Below, piece after piece: positions 49,501-60,153 of a stretch of 64,000 bases of DNA. The DNA is from Lathyrus oleraceus (lineage: Eukaryota > Streptophyta > Magnoliopsida > Fabales > Fabaceae). Each line of letters opens with the position of its first letter. Positions within the stretch are counted from its first letter, which is position 1. The stretch covers positions 372,439,175 to 372,503,174 of the forward strand of contig NC_066583.1 in the NCBI RefSeq assembly GCF_024323335.1, given 5' to 3'. The position numbers and the translations under genes were made by a program. The notes under the pieces were generated by a model. That model was not told the DNA's origin. It did no database searches and worked only from the letters and a program-made list of their open reading frames with translations.

Positions 49501-52115
49501 AGGGGAAGCATGGTAAAAAATTTGGGGAACTCAGCATATCACAAGGTGTCACATATTTCCACATTCAATTTCAATAAATCATATCTAAAAAACCAGAAGT
49601 TCAAAATTATGAAACCTATGTCAAAAATTCCAGGGAAGTGTTAAGAATTAATATCTAAAATTTCATTTAATTTGGATTATGCATGGTGATTATATAATTA
49701 AAATGGTGAGACATGTGAATTTGGCACACATCATGAACATCTCTATGGCAATTCAAATTTCTACCAAGCACTATTTTTAATTTTTATTCCATAAAAAAGT
49801 AGAGAAAAAATAAAGATCAACAAAAAAAATCCTTGAATTTTTTGGATTAAAATTGAGCATTTTGTGATTTTTAGAAGTTCTTAAATAATTATTTAATATT
49901 TATTTGGAATTAAAATGGATTCATTTTAATTAATTTGGTGACAATGGCAAAGTGGTAATAATTTAAGCCTGGCCTTAAACGGTGCCGTATCAAATAGATG
50001 GAGTGGACGGCTGTGATTTACTCTGGCCATTGAAAACACAAAACGGAAATGGAATGAAATCGCGTGAAGCAGGATCCAGCATGGAAATTTTCCAGAAAAA
50101 ATGAACGTTCTTCAACGTTCTTCAGTGTTCTTCGCTGGGAATTTAGGTTTCGAGCAAATGGTAACGGAAACGCATGAATAATATACCGATCGAACCGGTT
50201 CGTGATCGCGAGTACGAATCTATAAGTGAAAATGTCTAGAAGTTACTATGTTCAACGAATCGAGCAAAACAACTAATGGCGTACAAGCTTCGATCGACCA
50301 TAACTCACTCAAATCGCAACGAAATTACAATCCAAAAGCTTCTACATGATCTATGATGCATACTCTACAATATCCCTAACTCAATTTTGCAAATGGTGAT
50401 AATCGAAACTTGACCTTCTTGATGAGCAGTAGCGGATTTCGCGAGATTTGAAGCGTGTAATGTTGAAACAGTCCAAGATTGATGAAGTAGAAGCGCAGTA
50501 GGATCAACGTTTAGCTCAACCGTGCTGCTATCGATGAATTCTTCAAGCTGCCATGGAAATGGAGGCTGCTTCACCAGTTGGTATCGTGGATGATTCTTGA
50601 TTTCACACCTGCAAACAGAACTTCTACAACCAATACAGATGATGAATTCACCAAGAGTTAGCTCAAAGATTCATGAAATTGGTGAATTGATGCAAAAAGA
50701 GTGTTGTGAAACTTTGAGAAAAATGAGAGAATTTCAGATTTTTGGCTTTTTGATTTTCTGTTAGATTGTGAAAAATGATTAGTTCCTGCAAAATTCTGTT
50801 AGATTAACCTTATATATGGATCCTTTAATCCAATAATTAACCTTAATTAGTAAAAAATGAAATTAGTGTAAACATGGTTTATGTGCATTTTGCTTTCTTT
50901 TGCCTTTTAAGCTTAGAAACATTTTCAGCAGCAATTTATCACTTTCAACAAGTTGCAAATATCATTTGGAAGCTGATAGAATTGATCTCATGTCCAAATT
51001 CCTCATATTTTCCAATTTCACTATGTGATGGTAATGTCATGTATTTTCAAGTCCATTTCAAAAGCTAGATATCAAACCATGGGGCCTAGGCATATTATGA
51101 TTATTCCAACAATTTTCAAATGCCATTCATGAGGTGTTGCAAAAATCCCCACTCAAAAATTCCAATTATTTCACAAGTTGGACGATTTTGCCCCTGGTTC
51201 ATTTAACAGTCCAGTTGAAATTTGACCTTTTGCATTGACCACTTTTGAAGAAATCCAATTATGCACCATGAAAGTACATATTAAATGGAGTTTGTGCATA
51301 TAAAGAACTTGCAATTTGGACAATCCATGTGGTAGTTATGCCCTCCTGATTACGGGTCTTTTTTGAAATTCACTGAGCCATATTTTGCAAACCACACATG
51401 GGATTTTCAAGTTCTTGGACTTTTTGGAATGGTGAGAACAAGATCTTCAACTTTCATATTGGACAAATTTTGATTTGAAGCTTGTATCATGAAATTATCT
51501 TGAGGGGAAAAACTTTCCATTTTGGGCAGCTGAGATTACAGGTCCACTTGCCAACTTGGGAAACTTTCTGTCTGACTTCAATTCCTTCAACCTTGGTCTT
51601 TGAAATGCCAAATGAAGTTTATATAGACATGAATGAGGTCTTTTTAACCAATTCCAACCATCAAATCACTGATTAAATCCACAGTTGACCACAGTTGACT
51701 TTTGTTGACTTTTGGTTGACTGGGCCATGTTCTGATGAATTCCAAGCCTCTTTCACATGAGATCTTGCTTCCAAATGATATCACAAGTTATATGAACTCT
51801 TTATGAATGATCATGGTGTCCAAATTCTTCAAGAATGGCCACCATCTATTGCTCAAGGCCTGATTTGACTGTTTTGACCTAGTTAGCTTCATCTGCAAGC
51901 AACATGGTTAGATGACAATATTTTTGTACATTTGGTTAGTAAGCATATGAAAAGCAATGATATACAAATGCAATACATGCTTGGTGATCAAGAACCACAC
52001 TCACAAGGTAACCCACCCACTAGGAGGGCAGTTAGGGTATGCATTGATCCTTGAGGCCATGATATGATATGATATGGGCCATGAGGGATCTTAGGGCCAA
52101 AATTGGGGTCTTACA
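46521..52115 (-). repeat. Ogre 5' LTR, uninterrupted
   Basis: 5595 bp. It preserves the empty target site of the 19.4 kb chromovirus (about 47672-47687). Differences seen from the 3' LTR: G at 47631 (A in the partner), g/a in 'acaacggcaa', t/c in 'gtgtcgctc', a 4-bp addition near 48178, and single changes near 48460, 51415, 51433, 51458 and 51470. Confidence 0.95.
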
Positions 52116-53430
52116 GCCGCGGAATTTAAAATTTCTCCTTTAATGATCCTTACGAATGGGTATGATCAGTGATAGAATCATTACCTCTTATGGCGATTGT
52201 AACCTTTGATGCAGATCTACAGAGCGATCATGAACGTTGAACGATGACAATGCCTCTACTCAGTCCATATACGAACGGATTCCTTCAATCTCAGTTCTAG
52301 CTGTTATGAATGAAGGCTTTGAGTGAGAGAGAAAGAGAAACGAAATTGCAACTGCACTTATGCTTCTACACATGGGTTCTATTTATAGAACCACTTGTGT
52401 GGGCTGTAAGCTAAAAAGCCCACTCAAGTGTATGTGGCCCATATCTTATAATATGCCAAAATCACTTAAGCGCATGGTACCTTACCATATTTCATATTCT
52501 ACTTAAGTACACCGTACCTTACGATGTTCTACAATTCACTTAAGGGCACCGTACATTACGGTATTCCTTAGTTACTCTATCTCTCATCAATTCGTCCTTT
52601 TGTGTGTGACCCTGTAGGTTTTCGCGGCATTGCAATTATATTAAATCACGTATTTAACATAATAAATAGTGAGCGGTATCTAGCAACACATCACTGCTAC
52701 CCAAGACACGAAAATGTCATGTGATTTGACAAATCCTTTTGTGATAATACTTATGTGTACAATTACCCTTTTGCCCTTATGTCTATATTGAACACAAGGC
52801 ATAGACCGTGTCATCCTTGTCCAGTTCAATATTGGGCCCATAGACATTTATCCTGTTACGCAGGATGGGCAAATTCCATCTAGGTCACTCATGTCCCTTA
52901 GCATGCTTCGTGGAGTACCCATCAACTGTCTTTATGGTCATCCAGTTACGGACAATGTTTGATCGGCAATAAGGCACTCGACTCTACATCTAGGGTCCAT
53001 AGTGGTTTCAGGTCGAAGGGTGGTATACACCATTATCACCATGAGAATAACTTATGACACTTTGCATAACATTCTATATAGTATTCTCATAGCGGGTCAA
53101 TCTAGTATAAATATTACTCTTAATATTCATACCTATGTTTAAGACTTCATAACTCCTTATCCATGATCCATGAGATATGATCATCAGTCTATATACATAA
53201 TAGTCTTGATGCTTTAATGTTATCCCACTTCACAATAAAGCTCGACTATGGATACTTTAAGAATAATGTCCTTATGTTTAATGTGATCTCATGATTAAGT
53301 CACACTTGATACATTAAACAGACTATCTATTCTAGGGACTTTATTAGACAAACATAATAAAGAAAAAGCCTTTTATTATTAATAAATAATTCGATACAAG
53401 TACGAAAAATATTGGCCTCTAGGGCTTACA
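52116..53430 (-). mobile_element. LTR of a copia-like element, solo or truncated, host site of Ogre
   Basis: The minus strand starts TGTAAGCCCTAGAGGCC at 53430, inside the Athila gag-pol frame, and runs about 1.3 kb without ORFs to the Ogre insertion site at 52116-52120. Its few remaining bases would lie left of Ogre (about 18225-18234). It resembles an LTR type common in legumes, and no gag-pol accompanies it. Neither a clean CA end nor an exact TSD was found ('ccaac' right, 'ccaaa' left), so solo status and lineage are uncertain. Confidence 0.55.
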
Positions 53431-54823
53431 CCAACATCAACTACATAAACAACTTCGTTTACACTATCACCCTGCAAGGCAGCGCCAATCTCAGCACAAA
53501 GGTTAGTGTTAGTACAATCATCACATGAGAAAATATCATCAAAATTAGATAAAGTTGGAAAATCAGATGAAAACAAATCAGAACAAGCTTCATCAACAAC
53601 TTCAGAAAGCAACTCTATTTGAAAAACAGAATGTTCTTCCTCGTCAATCTTCTTATTTTTCAGTACTCCTTGTGGGAAAGGGATTGGTGATACATTTTTT
53701 TTTCAACCTCAACAACAATAGAAGGTTCAGGTTTATTTTCAGGTGTTACACTAACAATTTTTTTATTTTTTTCTGGGGCTGGTTCTGCAACTTTTTCGGA
53801 TATCAAGGAAATTGCACTCACATTGGGGACTTTTGGATTCACTACTGTCTGGGCAGGTAGTTGGTTCAATCCTCGAGCTTGCTGCATGATATTCATTGAA
53901 GTGGCAAGCTATCCAATTTGTGTTTGTAAAGTCTGAATACTAGAATCTGTTTGTTGTTGAAACTGAAGATTATTTACAACCATTTGCTTGACAAGATCCT
54001 CAAGTGAAGGTTTAGAAGGTGAAAAGGTGGTTACTTGTGGAGGGTTATATGGTGGCGGTGGTGGAACGGGTAGCATCAATTGTTTCACTAAAGAGGTAAG
54101 TTCATCAATTCTGGTTTCTAGAGCTTTGTTGGAAGAAGAAACCTGAATCTCATTCACACCTTTTGCTTGGACCATAAAATTATCCCTTATTGTGAACTAT
54201 TGGGAGTTAAGTGACATCTTCTCAATCAAGGATTTGACAGCAGCTGGAGTCTTATCAATAAGTGCTCCACCACTAGCAGCATCTAAAATATTTCTTTCCA
54301 TTGGTAGCAATCCCTCATAAAAGTATTGTATTAGTAATTGTTCAGAAATCTGGTGGTGAGGACAACTCGACACTAACTGCTTGAATCTCTCCCAATATCC
54401 AGCCAACGATTCCATGTCAACCTGTCTAATACCACATATTTCTTTTCTGATTGAAGAAGCTCTTGAAGTAGGGAAAAATCTTTCTAAGAAGATTTTCTTC
54501 ATATTATTCCAACTTGTAATAGAATTTGGCTCAAGATAATATAACCAATCTTTTGCAGCACCTTGTAGTGAGAATGGAAATGCTCTAAGATTGACATGAT
54601 CTTCAGTAATTCCTTGAGGCCTCAATGATGTAGAACACACAATCTGAAATTCTTTTAGATGCTTATGAGGATCCTCACCTGCAAAACCATTAAACCTTGG
54701 CAACAAGTGTATTAAACCAGATTTTAATTCAAACGGTACAACAGCAACAGGAAATTCAATACATAAAGCATTATAATTAACATCAGGGGAAACAAGTTCT
54801 CTGAGGGTTCTTTGGTCAGCCAT
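53431..54823 (-). pseudogene. Athila-type gag, disrupted
   Basis: Starts MADQRTLRELVSPDVNY at 54823. The retrotransposon gag domain (about residues 40-200) includes DPHKHLKEFQIVC, FPFSLQGAAKDWL and FFPTSRASSIRKEICGIRQ. The same frame is interrupted by TAG at 54197-54199 (SLNSQ*FTIRDN) and TAG at 53909-53911 (LQTQIG*LATSM). It is then shifted at a run of nine T/A at 53695-53703, after which the frame continues (about 53650 to 53431) as LLSEVVDEACSDLF to VVYVVDV and is cut by the copia-like LTR. Low-complexity proline-rich linker at about 54040-54065. A dead gene. Confidence 0.85.
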
Positions 54824-55341
54824 GTTAAACTCAATAGAAAAGAAAATAAAATCAACAAATAATGAGAAAACACAACTAATTCAGCAATGCAGCAACAAAT
54901 AGGAAAATACCGACAATGTCCCTATTACGAAAAAACAATTGAAATACGTAAAAAACTATTGAAATAAAAGGAAAAAAAATACAAAAACACAAAATTTAAT
55001 CTAATAACGTCAATTAAAATTTTGGAGAATTTTTTCGAAGTTTTCTGAAACTATAAAAATAGAAAAAAAATCATAAAAAATAAAAAAATAAGAAATTTCG
55101 GATTTTTAGAACAACTTTCACTATTTAGTCCCTAAATAGATATTTTTGATCCTTTATTTTTTCCTAGTTAACCGATAAAGAATCGGAATAATTTAGATAA
55201 TTTCCTAAAAAGACAGATTTTTTTAATCCTAAAACGCAAAAAGACCAAAACGCAAGAAAGTTAGGGCAAAAAATGCTAAAACACAACACCTATGACTATA
55301 ATAATAGCTATACTATAATAATGATTAAAATCTACAAGAAT
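54824..55341 (-). other. Athila-type leader between PBS and gag
   Basis: AT-rich, A-rich on the plus strand, no ORF. It corresponds to the untranslated leader. Confidence 0.6.
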
Positions 55342-55359
55342 CCCCGGCAATGGCGCCAA
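55342..55359 (-). other. Primer-binding site of the Athila-type element
   Basis: The minus strand reads TTGGCGCCATTGCCGGGG, next to the LTR edge at 55362; a typical Athila PBS (tRNA-Asp type). Confidence 0.85.
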
Positions 55360-55361
55360 TT

Positions 55362-56446
55362 TGATCCGCTGTCGCTTGCGGGTCAAAACGAGTAAGTAGA
55401 AAACTGTAGTTTAGCGGAAGCGACAACTCGAGTATTGTATCGCAAGGATTCTTTTATTATTATTAACCTAATGAAATCGATTTAAGGGGGTTTATGTTTT
55501 AGTGGTCGACTTAGAAAACAAAGCAAAAAAAGTGATTAAAATAAGCGATTATAAAATAAGTCAATCTACTATTTTCGGTTTCCGGCTAATCACTGGTTTC
55601 TACCTACCAATTCCCTAAGCGACTTCGATCTCTACTCGATTCAAATTCGATTGACAAGCGCAATAGATATATGACATATTTATATTCCTATATTCCGAAT
55701 TAAGCAAACGGATAAATACAATCATAAATTAAGCAAACACGATTTACAAACGCAATTTAACGACAAAGCGACGAAAATGGCGATTAATAGTTAGGAATGC
55801 AATCATACGAATTTAATAAAAATCATTCCACAAAATACAGATTAAGCAAATGAAATTTCATAGAATAGAATTGAAAGAGAACGAACTTAAATTGATAGAC
55901 TAAAAACCTCAAAGCCTTGGAAATTCGGTTACAACAGATTGACTCTAGGTGATTAGTTCCTCTTCATGATCGCACAAAAGCAAAAAGTTATGGTGAATAA
56001 TGTGTAATTACTACAGTACCGCGACTGCCCTTTTAAACAGAATAAGGGTTTCACTTATAATTCAAACTGGTCCGGAAAACCTAAATTCGGCCCAACAAAT
56101 GACCCAAAAGAAAATATTTCCTAAAGTACGAAATTTCAACGAATTATTTAAGACGTTTGCACTCCGAACCAACTTTTGGCTTCAACATAAAAGTTGTATC
56201 TCTTTCTCTTAGCTTTCCAACACATGTCAGAACTTGCAACTCGAACATGTCCACTGTTCGAGTTGTGATCCGAACAGTGGACATGTATCAAATAACCGCT
56301 AAAACTGAAAATAGCAAACGAAAATAGATTAAAGGCAAACATGAACTTAAATCTAAAAACATAATAAAATAGTAAAATAAGCAAAATAAATTAGATAAAT
56401 GCCTAAGTACAATTATAGAAGAATGTGCATCAAAATGCACTGATCA
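55362..56446 (-). repeat. Athila-type 5' LTR
   Basis: 1085 bp partner of 15308-16390, with numerous single-base differences. It also carries a rearranged patch at 56238-56262 (see the inverted repeat). Confidence 0.9.
56245..56286. repeat. 16-bp perfect inverted repeat unique to the 5' LTR copy
   Basis: ACATGTCCACTGTTCG (56245-56260) and its reverse complement (56271-56286), separated by 10 bases. In the other LTR (about 16190-16230) the right arm is present but the left arm is replaced by 'aaaacggaatcccgtag'. Confidence 0.85.
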
Positions 56447-56621
56447 AGTAATTTTTAACATCAACGACTTGAAAATAAACTAAGCATGAAGAATTATTTT
56501 TTCAAAAACATAACTTTCGAATTTTTTTTTTAAATAACCAGATTTTTTAAAAAAAATTCAAAAATACCCATTTTTTCCAAAAAATTACCAAAATGGGCAA
56601 TTTTTGCCCTAGTTCTCTACA

Positions 56622-56690
56622 TGGGCGCCACCCTAGTTGGCGCCTACCCTTAAAGGGTAGGGCAAGTCGCCACTAGGAGTGGCGCCTACC
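56622..56690. repeat. GGCGCC hairpin pair near the left MULE end
   Basis: Two adjacent hairpins: GGCGCCACCCTAGTTGGCGCC (arms GGCGCCA/TGGCGCC) and CGCCACTAGGAGTGGCG. Between them sits TACCCTTAAAGGGTA, itself a palindrome. This is the only GC-rich patch in several hundred AT-rich bases. Confidence 0.75.
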
Positions 56691-56798
56691 CTTAAATCTT
56701 TTTTTTTTTTTTTAAATTTTTTTTAATTTATGAATTTATATTTTTTATAAATTATATTAATTTATATTAACACATATATATAAATAAAATTATTTACA

Positions 56799-56800
<2 letters not shown>

Positions 56801-56870
<70 letters not shown>
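56801..56870. repeat. (AT)n microsatellite
   Basis: 35 AT dinucleotides, in the left subterminal part of the MULE. Confidence 0.95.
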
Positions 56871-56874
<4 letters not shown>

Positions 56875-57110
56875 TTATATATATATTAATTTAATTTATA
56901 AGTAATTATTATTATTTAATTTTTTTTGGAAGAATTAGGGTTAATCATGTTAAGGTTAATTTATCAATTATAATTAGGGTTTATTGATCGGTTATAATTA
57001 GAGTTTGGTAGTTATGACCTAATTGAAACCCTAATTCCCCATAAGATTAATTAATCAAGTGCGACACTAATTAGGGTTAAGTAGACTGGTGTACAACCCA
57101 GATCTTTTCC

Positions 57111-57118
57111 TATAAATA
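57111..57118 (+). promoter_or_regulatory. TATA box of the 117-aa gene
   Basis: TATAAATA, 66 bases before the ATG at 57184, after 'gatcttttcc'. Confidence 0.6.
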
Positions 57119-57183
57119 AAGTGTTATTTCCTTGCATTTTCTTCACCACTATTTCCTATCACCTTCTCTATCAAGTTGAGTTC

Positions 57184-57537
57184 ATGGCATCCCCAAGACC
57201 GTCGTCATGGCAGCGAACATCATCAAGGCGCCCGGATCCTGAACCAGTAATCTTAAAAAGGGATGGGCATGTTATTTTCTCGCCTTTGAAACCTCCAATG
57301 GAGATGAAATTTTGGAACATCCGTTCGTTGGACCAACTAAAAAGGTCTTTGATGTCTTGGTTAGAGGGAGATTACCAACCTGGTGAAGTCATCAGAAGGA
57401 TTCAGAGGCTTAGAACAAGGTTCTCATTTGAAACTGGAGAAACGATACGTTGGTGGGTTGAAGTTGAAAGCGACATTGATTGCATCCAAATGATGCATGG
57501 ATCAGACGACATAGTGTTAACTGTTGTAATTTCTTAG
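57184..57537 (+). CDS. Small protein of unknown function carried by the MULE (117 aa)
   Basis: Starts MASPRPSSWQRTSSRRPDP; the ATG at 57184 is preferred over the one at 57121 because the TATA box ends at 57118. N-terminal 20 residues are Ser/Arg/Pro-rich. The middle contains PPMEMKFWNIRSLDQLKRSL, WLEGDYQPGEVIRRIQRLRT and a C-terminal ETIRWWVEVESDIDCIQMMH. No transmembrane segment, signal peptide or catalytic motif is seen, and I do not recognise a named domain. It is convergent with the transposase gene (57760-60153); an AATAAA near 57699 could end the transcript, after a GTT-rich 3' stretch (57541-57690). Uninterrupted and with a plausible core promoter, it looks like a real third gene of the transposon, but expression is untested. 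Confidence 0.6.
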   Translation: MASPRPSSWQRTSSRRPDPEPVILKRDGHVIFSPLKPPMEMKFWNIRSLDQLKRSLMSWLEGDYQPGEVIRRIQRLRTRFSFETGETIRWWVEVESDIDCIQMMHGSDDIVLTVVIS

Positions 57538-57759
57538 ATTTTAATGGTTGTTTGTCATGTTGTTGTTGTATTTGTTATTGTTCTAGTACTTGTTCTTGTT
57601 TTAGTACTTGTTTTTGTTCCAGTTTTTGTTTTTGTTTTAGTAATTGGTGTTGTAATGTTAGATGTTTGTGTTTGTTGTTCAAGTGTCATCTTCTATTTGG
57701 AATAAAAAGTAAGCTTTAATTTAAAATGATTTTGGTACACAGATTTATGAATATGAAAA

Positions 57760-60153
57760 CTAAGTTGTGGAACTAGATCCACGATATGGACATTTGTTCT
57801 TATTATGCCCTAGTTGTCTACATATGCTACACTTCCTCTGCATTTTCTCTGCGACGTCCATTTCAGTTCTAATGCGCCTGCTATTTGGGCGACCACTTTT
57901 ATTCCGCCGCATCGATTCGTTGTGCCAAACAATTTCCCCGTCATACTCTGGCCAATACGCCTCCAATGCTACCACCGGAAAGGGATTGTCGTATACATTG
58001 AGCAATGTTGCAACTTTGTAGATTGGAGACACTAGCGATAATGCATCGAAGTGGCTGTGTGAACACGCTGCAATGACATGGGAAAAAGGCATACGATAGG
58101 CCTGAAATTGACCACAGTCGCACCAACGGTCTGGTATTAGGACCCTATACTCTTGTCTGGGCAGCCCTTGGTTGTGGTCAATTGTTTCCTTGACACTAAA
58201 AGTGTGGCCATGGCGGTCGAATTCCGTAACCCGATGGCTGCTGGCTTTGGCAGATTCCTGCCTCATAAACTTCATGCAGGCATCACTATATACTTGACTC
58301 GTCTGCAACACTTCATTCCAGCGCCTGCCTCTTGTTACGAACAACGTTGCCATCCGAAAATAGGTCGCACTCACCAATGCGGTTACCAGGAGGTTACGTA
58401 TGCCCTTAAAGACGCCGTTCATTGATTCCACAAGATTTGTTGTCATGTGGCCCCACCTCACCCCATCGTCGTATGATCTAGTCCACCTCGCTCTGTCGAT
58501 ATTATCGATCCACCTCCCTGCATCAGAATTTGCCAATACTATTTCCCGGCGGTAGTATTGGAATCCAGGTTGGTTTAATGCATACCCCGCGTTTATCAAA
58601 TGTTGCTTCAAGAAGTTATCCTTGAACTTCCGCATAAAATTTTGAGCAATATGCCTGATGCAGTAAACATGGGTAGACGGGGGGTCATGCCAACCATTTG
58701 CTGGATTATTGTATGCACTGTCTATTGAAGCGTGCCTGTCAGAAATCACACAGATGCCAGCTTGTGGAGTCACGTGCGTTCGGAGATTCTTAAGGAAGAA
58801 ACTCCAAGCAGCAGCCGTTTCTCCTTCTACCAATGCAAAGGCTATTGGGAAAATATTAGAATTGCCATCTTGTGCGACCGCCATCAGTAACGATCCTTTG
58901 TATTTCCCATACAGCCAAGTTCCATCGACTTGGACAAGTGGTTTGCAGAATGTGAACCCGATGATGCAGGGACGGAATGCCCAGAAAAGTCTATGGAAAA
59001 TTCCATTACCTTCTAGACGAGTTCCGTCAGGGGATTGTGCTGGCAAGGTCTCCATTATAGAAACCGTCCCAGGTGAATACAATCGTAGTGCAGCCAGGTA
59101 GCGTGGTAGTTGTTTGTATGATTCCTCCCAGTTACCGTATACAAGTTCAATTGCCTTGGTTTTCGCTAACCAAGCCTTTTTGTATGACGGTGTATATTTG
59201 AAAACAGCCACACAATGGGAGATAATTGTTTTGACCTTCAGTGACGGGTCAGCCTCAACTAGAGGTAATATGGAATGGCAGATCATATCATGGCTAAGTT
59301 TGCGATGATCCTGTGCCATGTTGGTGTTGACGCAAATGTGAGCTTGAGATATGGACCCTATCACCCACGCATTATGTTTCTTCTTGTACGATGCCATCAA
59401 CCTATACCCACACTCCGGATTTTTGCATACAATAACGTATCTTTCCGGATTTGATTTGATAACATCGTAGTCAACACAATTTTTCAAGTGCCAGTTCTTT
59501 ATTGCTAACAGACACTCTTCCTTGGTCCGAAATTGGTCACCCTTCTTTAAGTCCTCATCAGACCTCATATATGGGTTGTAGAACATATTTGATGAGGGCT
59601 CATCCTCGCCCAAGTTAAGTGTTGTGAAGTGCGCAGGCGGTGAGTAGCGTTGCGCTATAGGTATTTGAGCTTGGTCTTCGTCTTTAGAATGACGGTTCAC
59701 CAAGTCATCAACCACGTCTTCAGCATCATCAACCACATCGTCTTCAACGTGGTGCTCAACATCTTGATCGTCATCAATCACAGGATCAATAACCTGTGAT
59801 TGAATATTCTGAGTTGGTTGAGGTTGTTCCAACACAATGTACAACACTATGTATTCGTAACCAGAGTACTCATGGTTACGAAGCATGTATTGTGTCTCCA
59901 TGTCATTTTTTATCAATGACTTATAAAACTTGACAGAGTTATTTTCTGAAAAAAAAGGTTGTTGATAAAAAATTTGGGACACGGGTTGTCTTAGTTTGGA
60001 CTCAATCTTCCTTTTCAGATAAGAGAAGTCAGCTCCTCTATTTAGACAAAACCGAGTGCATTCGGTGTTTCTAAATAGGAAGCCAGACATATCACATTCA
60101 TAAGTCTCACCATTGACGTGAGCTTTGATTTTGTATTGTGAAGAAGATGACAT
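57760..60153 (-). CDS. MURA-type transposase of the Mutator-like element
   Basis: 797 aa from ATG 60151-60153 (MSSSSQYKIKAHVNGETYECD). The frame is open 61 codons further, but only through 34-bp repeats lying downstream of the TATA box, so those are 5' UTR. Acidic linker at about residues 125-150, then the MULE DNA-binding region about 205-290 (FRTKEECLLAIKNWHLKNC, CKNPECGYRL). The transposase core carries DDE candidates: Asp 410 (VQVDGTWLYGKYKG), Asp 472 (CVISDRHASI) and Glu 576 (TTNLVESMNGVF). The SWIM finger at about 678-692 reads CDCGQFQAYRMPFSH, with Phe 690 where the family has Cys. A C-terminal CCHC knuckle lies at 775-788 (CSICRQLGHNKNKC). It cuts and moves the element in the nucleus. 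No stop or frameshift. Confidence 0.93.
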   Translation of the reverse strand: MSSSSQYKIKAHVNGETYECDMSGFLFRNTECTRFCLNRGADFSYLKRKIESKLRQPVSQIFYQQPFFSENNSVKFYKSLIKNDMETQYMLRNHEYSGYEYIVLYIVLEQPQPTQNIQSQVIDPVIDDDQDVEHHVEDDVVDDAEDVVDDLVNRHSKDEDQAQIPIAQRYSPPAHFTTLNLGEDEPSSNMFYNPYMRSDEDLKKGDQFRTKEECLLAIKNWHLKNCVDYDVIKSNPERYVIVCKNPECGYRLMASYKKKHNAWVIGSISQAHICVNTNMAQDHRKLSHDMICHSILPLVEADPSLKVKTIISHCVAVFKYTPSYKKAWLAKTKAIELVYGNWEESYKQLPRYLAALRLYSPGTVSIMETLPAQSPDGTRLEGNGIFHRLFWAFRPCIIGFTFCKPLVQVDGTWLYGKYKGSLLMAVAQDGNSNIFPIAFALVEGETAAAWSFFLKNLRTHVTPQAGICVISDRHASIDSAYNNPANGWHDPPSTHVYCIRHIAQNFMRKFKDNFLKQHLINAGYALNQPGFQYYRREIVLANSDAGRWIDNIDRARWTRSYDDGVRWGHMTTNLVESMNGVFKGIRNLLVTALVSATYFRMATLFVTRGRRWNEVLQTSQVYSDACMKFMRQESAKASSHRVTEFDRHGHTFSVKETIDHNQGLPRQEYRVLIPDRWCDCGQFQAYRMPFSHVIAACSHSHFDALSLVSPIYKVATLLNVYDNPFPVVALEAYWPEYDGEIVWHNESMRRNKSGRPNSRRIRTEMDVAEKMQRKCSICRQLGHNKNKCPYRGSSSTT

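Larger units (their letters stand above)
18235..52115 (-). mobile_element. Ogre-type Ty3/gypsy retrotransposon, non-autonomous, with two nested insertions
   Basis: The plus strand starts TGTAGCGG and ends TCTTACA, with GCCGC duplicated at 18230-18234 and 52116-52120. On the minus strand the LTR starts TGTAAGACCCCAATTTTGGC, characteristic of Ogre. 5' LTR 46521-52115 (5595 bp); 3' LTR 18235-30814 (5591 bp after removing the insertion and one TSD copy). The PBS TGGCGACTCTGCTGGGGA and PPT are in place. Interior without the nested chromovirus is about 7.7 kb and keeps only small pol pieces (44028-45182); gag, protease, RT and most of integrase are absent. LTR differences seen by eye: at least eight substitutions and one 4-bp indel over 5.6 kb, so insertion is recent. 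Confidence 0.95.
15308..56446 (-). mobile_element. Athila-type Ty3/gypsy element, outermost of the nest
   Basis: LTRs at 15308-16390 and 55362-56446 are flanked by the same 5-bp duplication AGTAA (15303-15307 and 56447-56451). Minus orientation is set by the PBS next to the right LTR and the PPT next to the left LTR. Own sequence is about 6 kb: 5' LTR, leader, gag (about 53431-54823), a shrunken pol remnant (17735-18229), 3' noncoding DNA and 3' LTR. The 35 kb between 18230 and 53430 is later insertions. The PBS (TTGGCGCCATTGCCGGGG) and gag type are those of Athila elements. gag is broken and RT-integrase is largely deleted, so it is non-autonomous. The LTR pair shows many substitutions, making it older than everything inside it. 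Confidence 0.9.
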
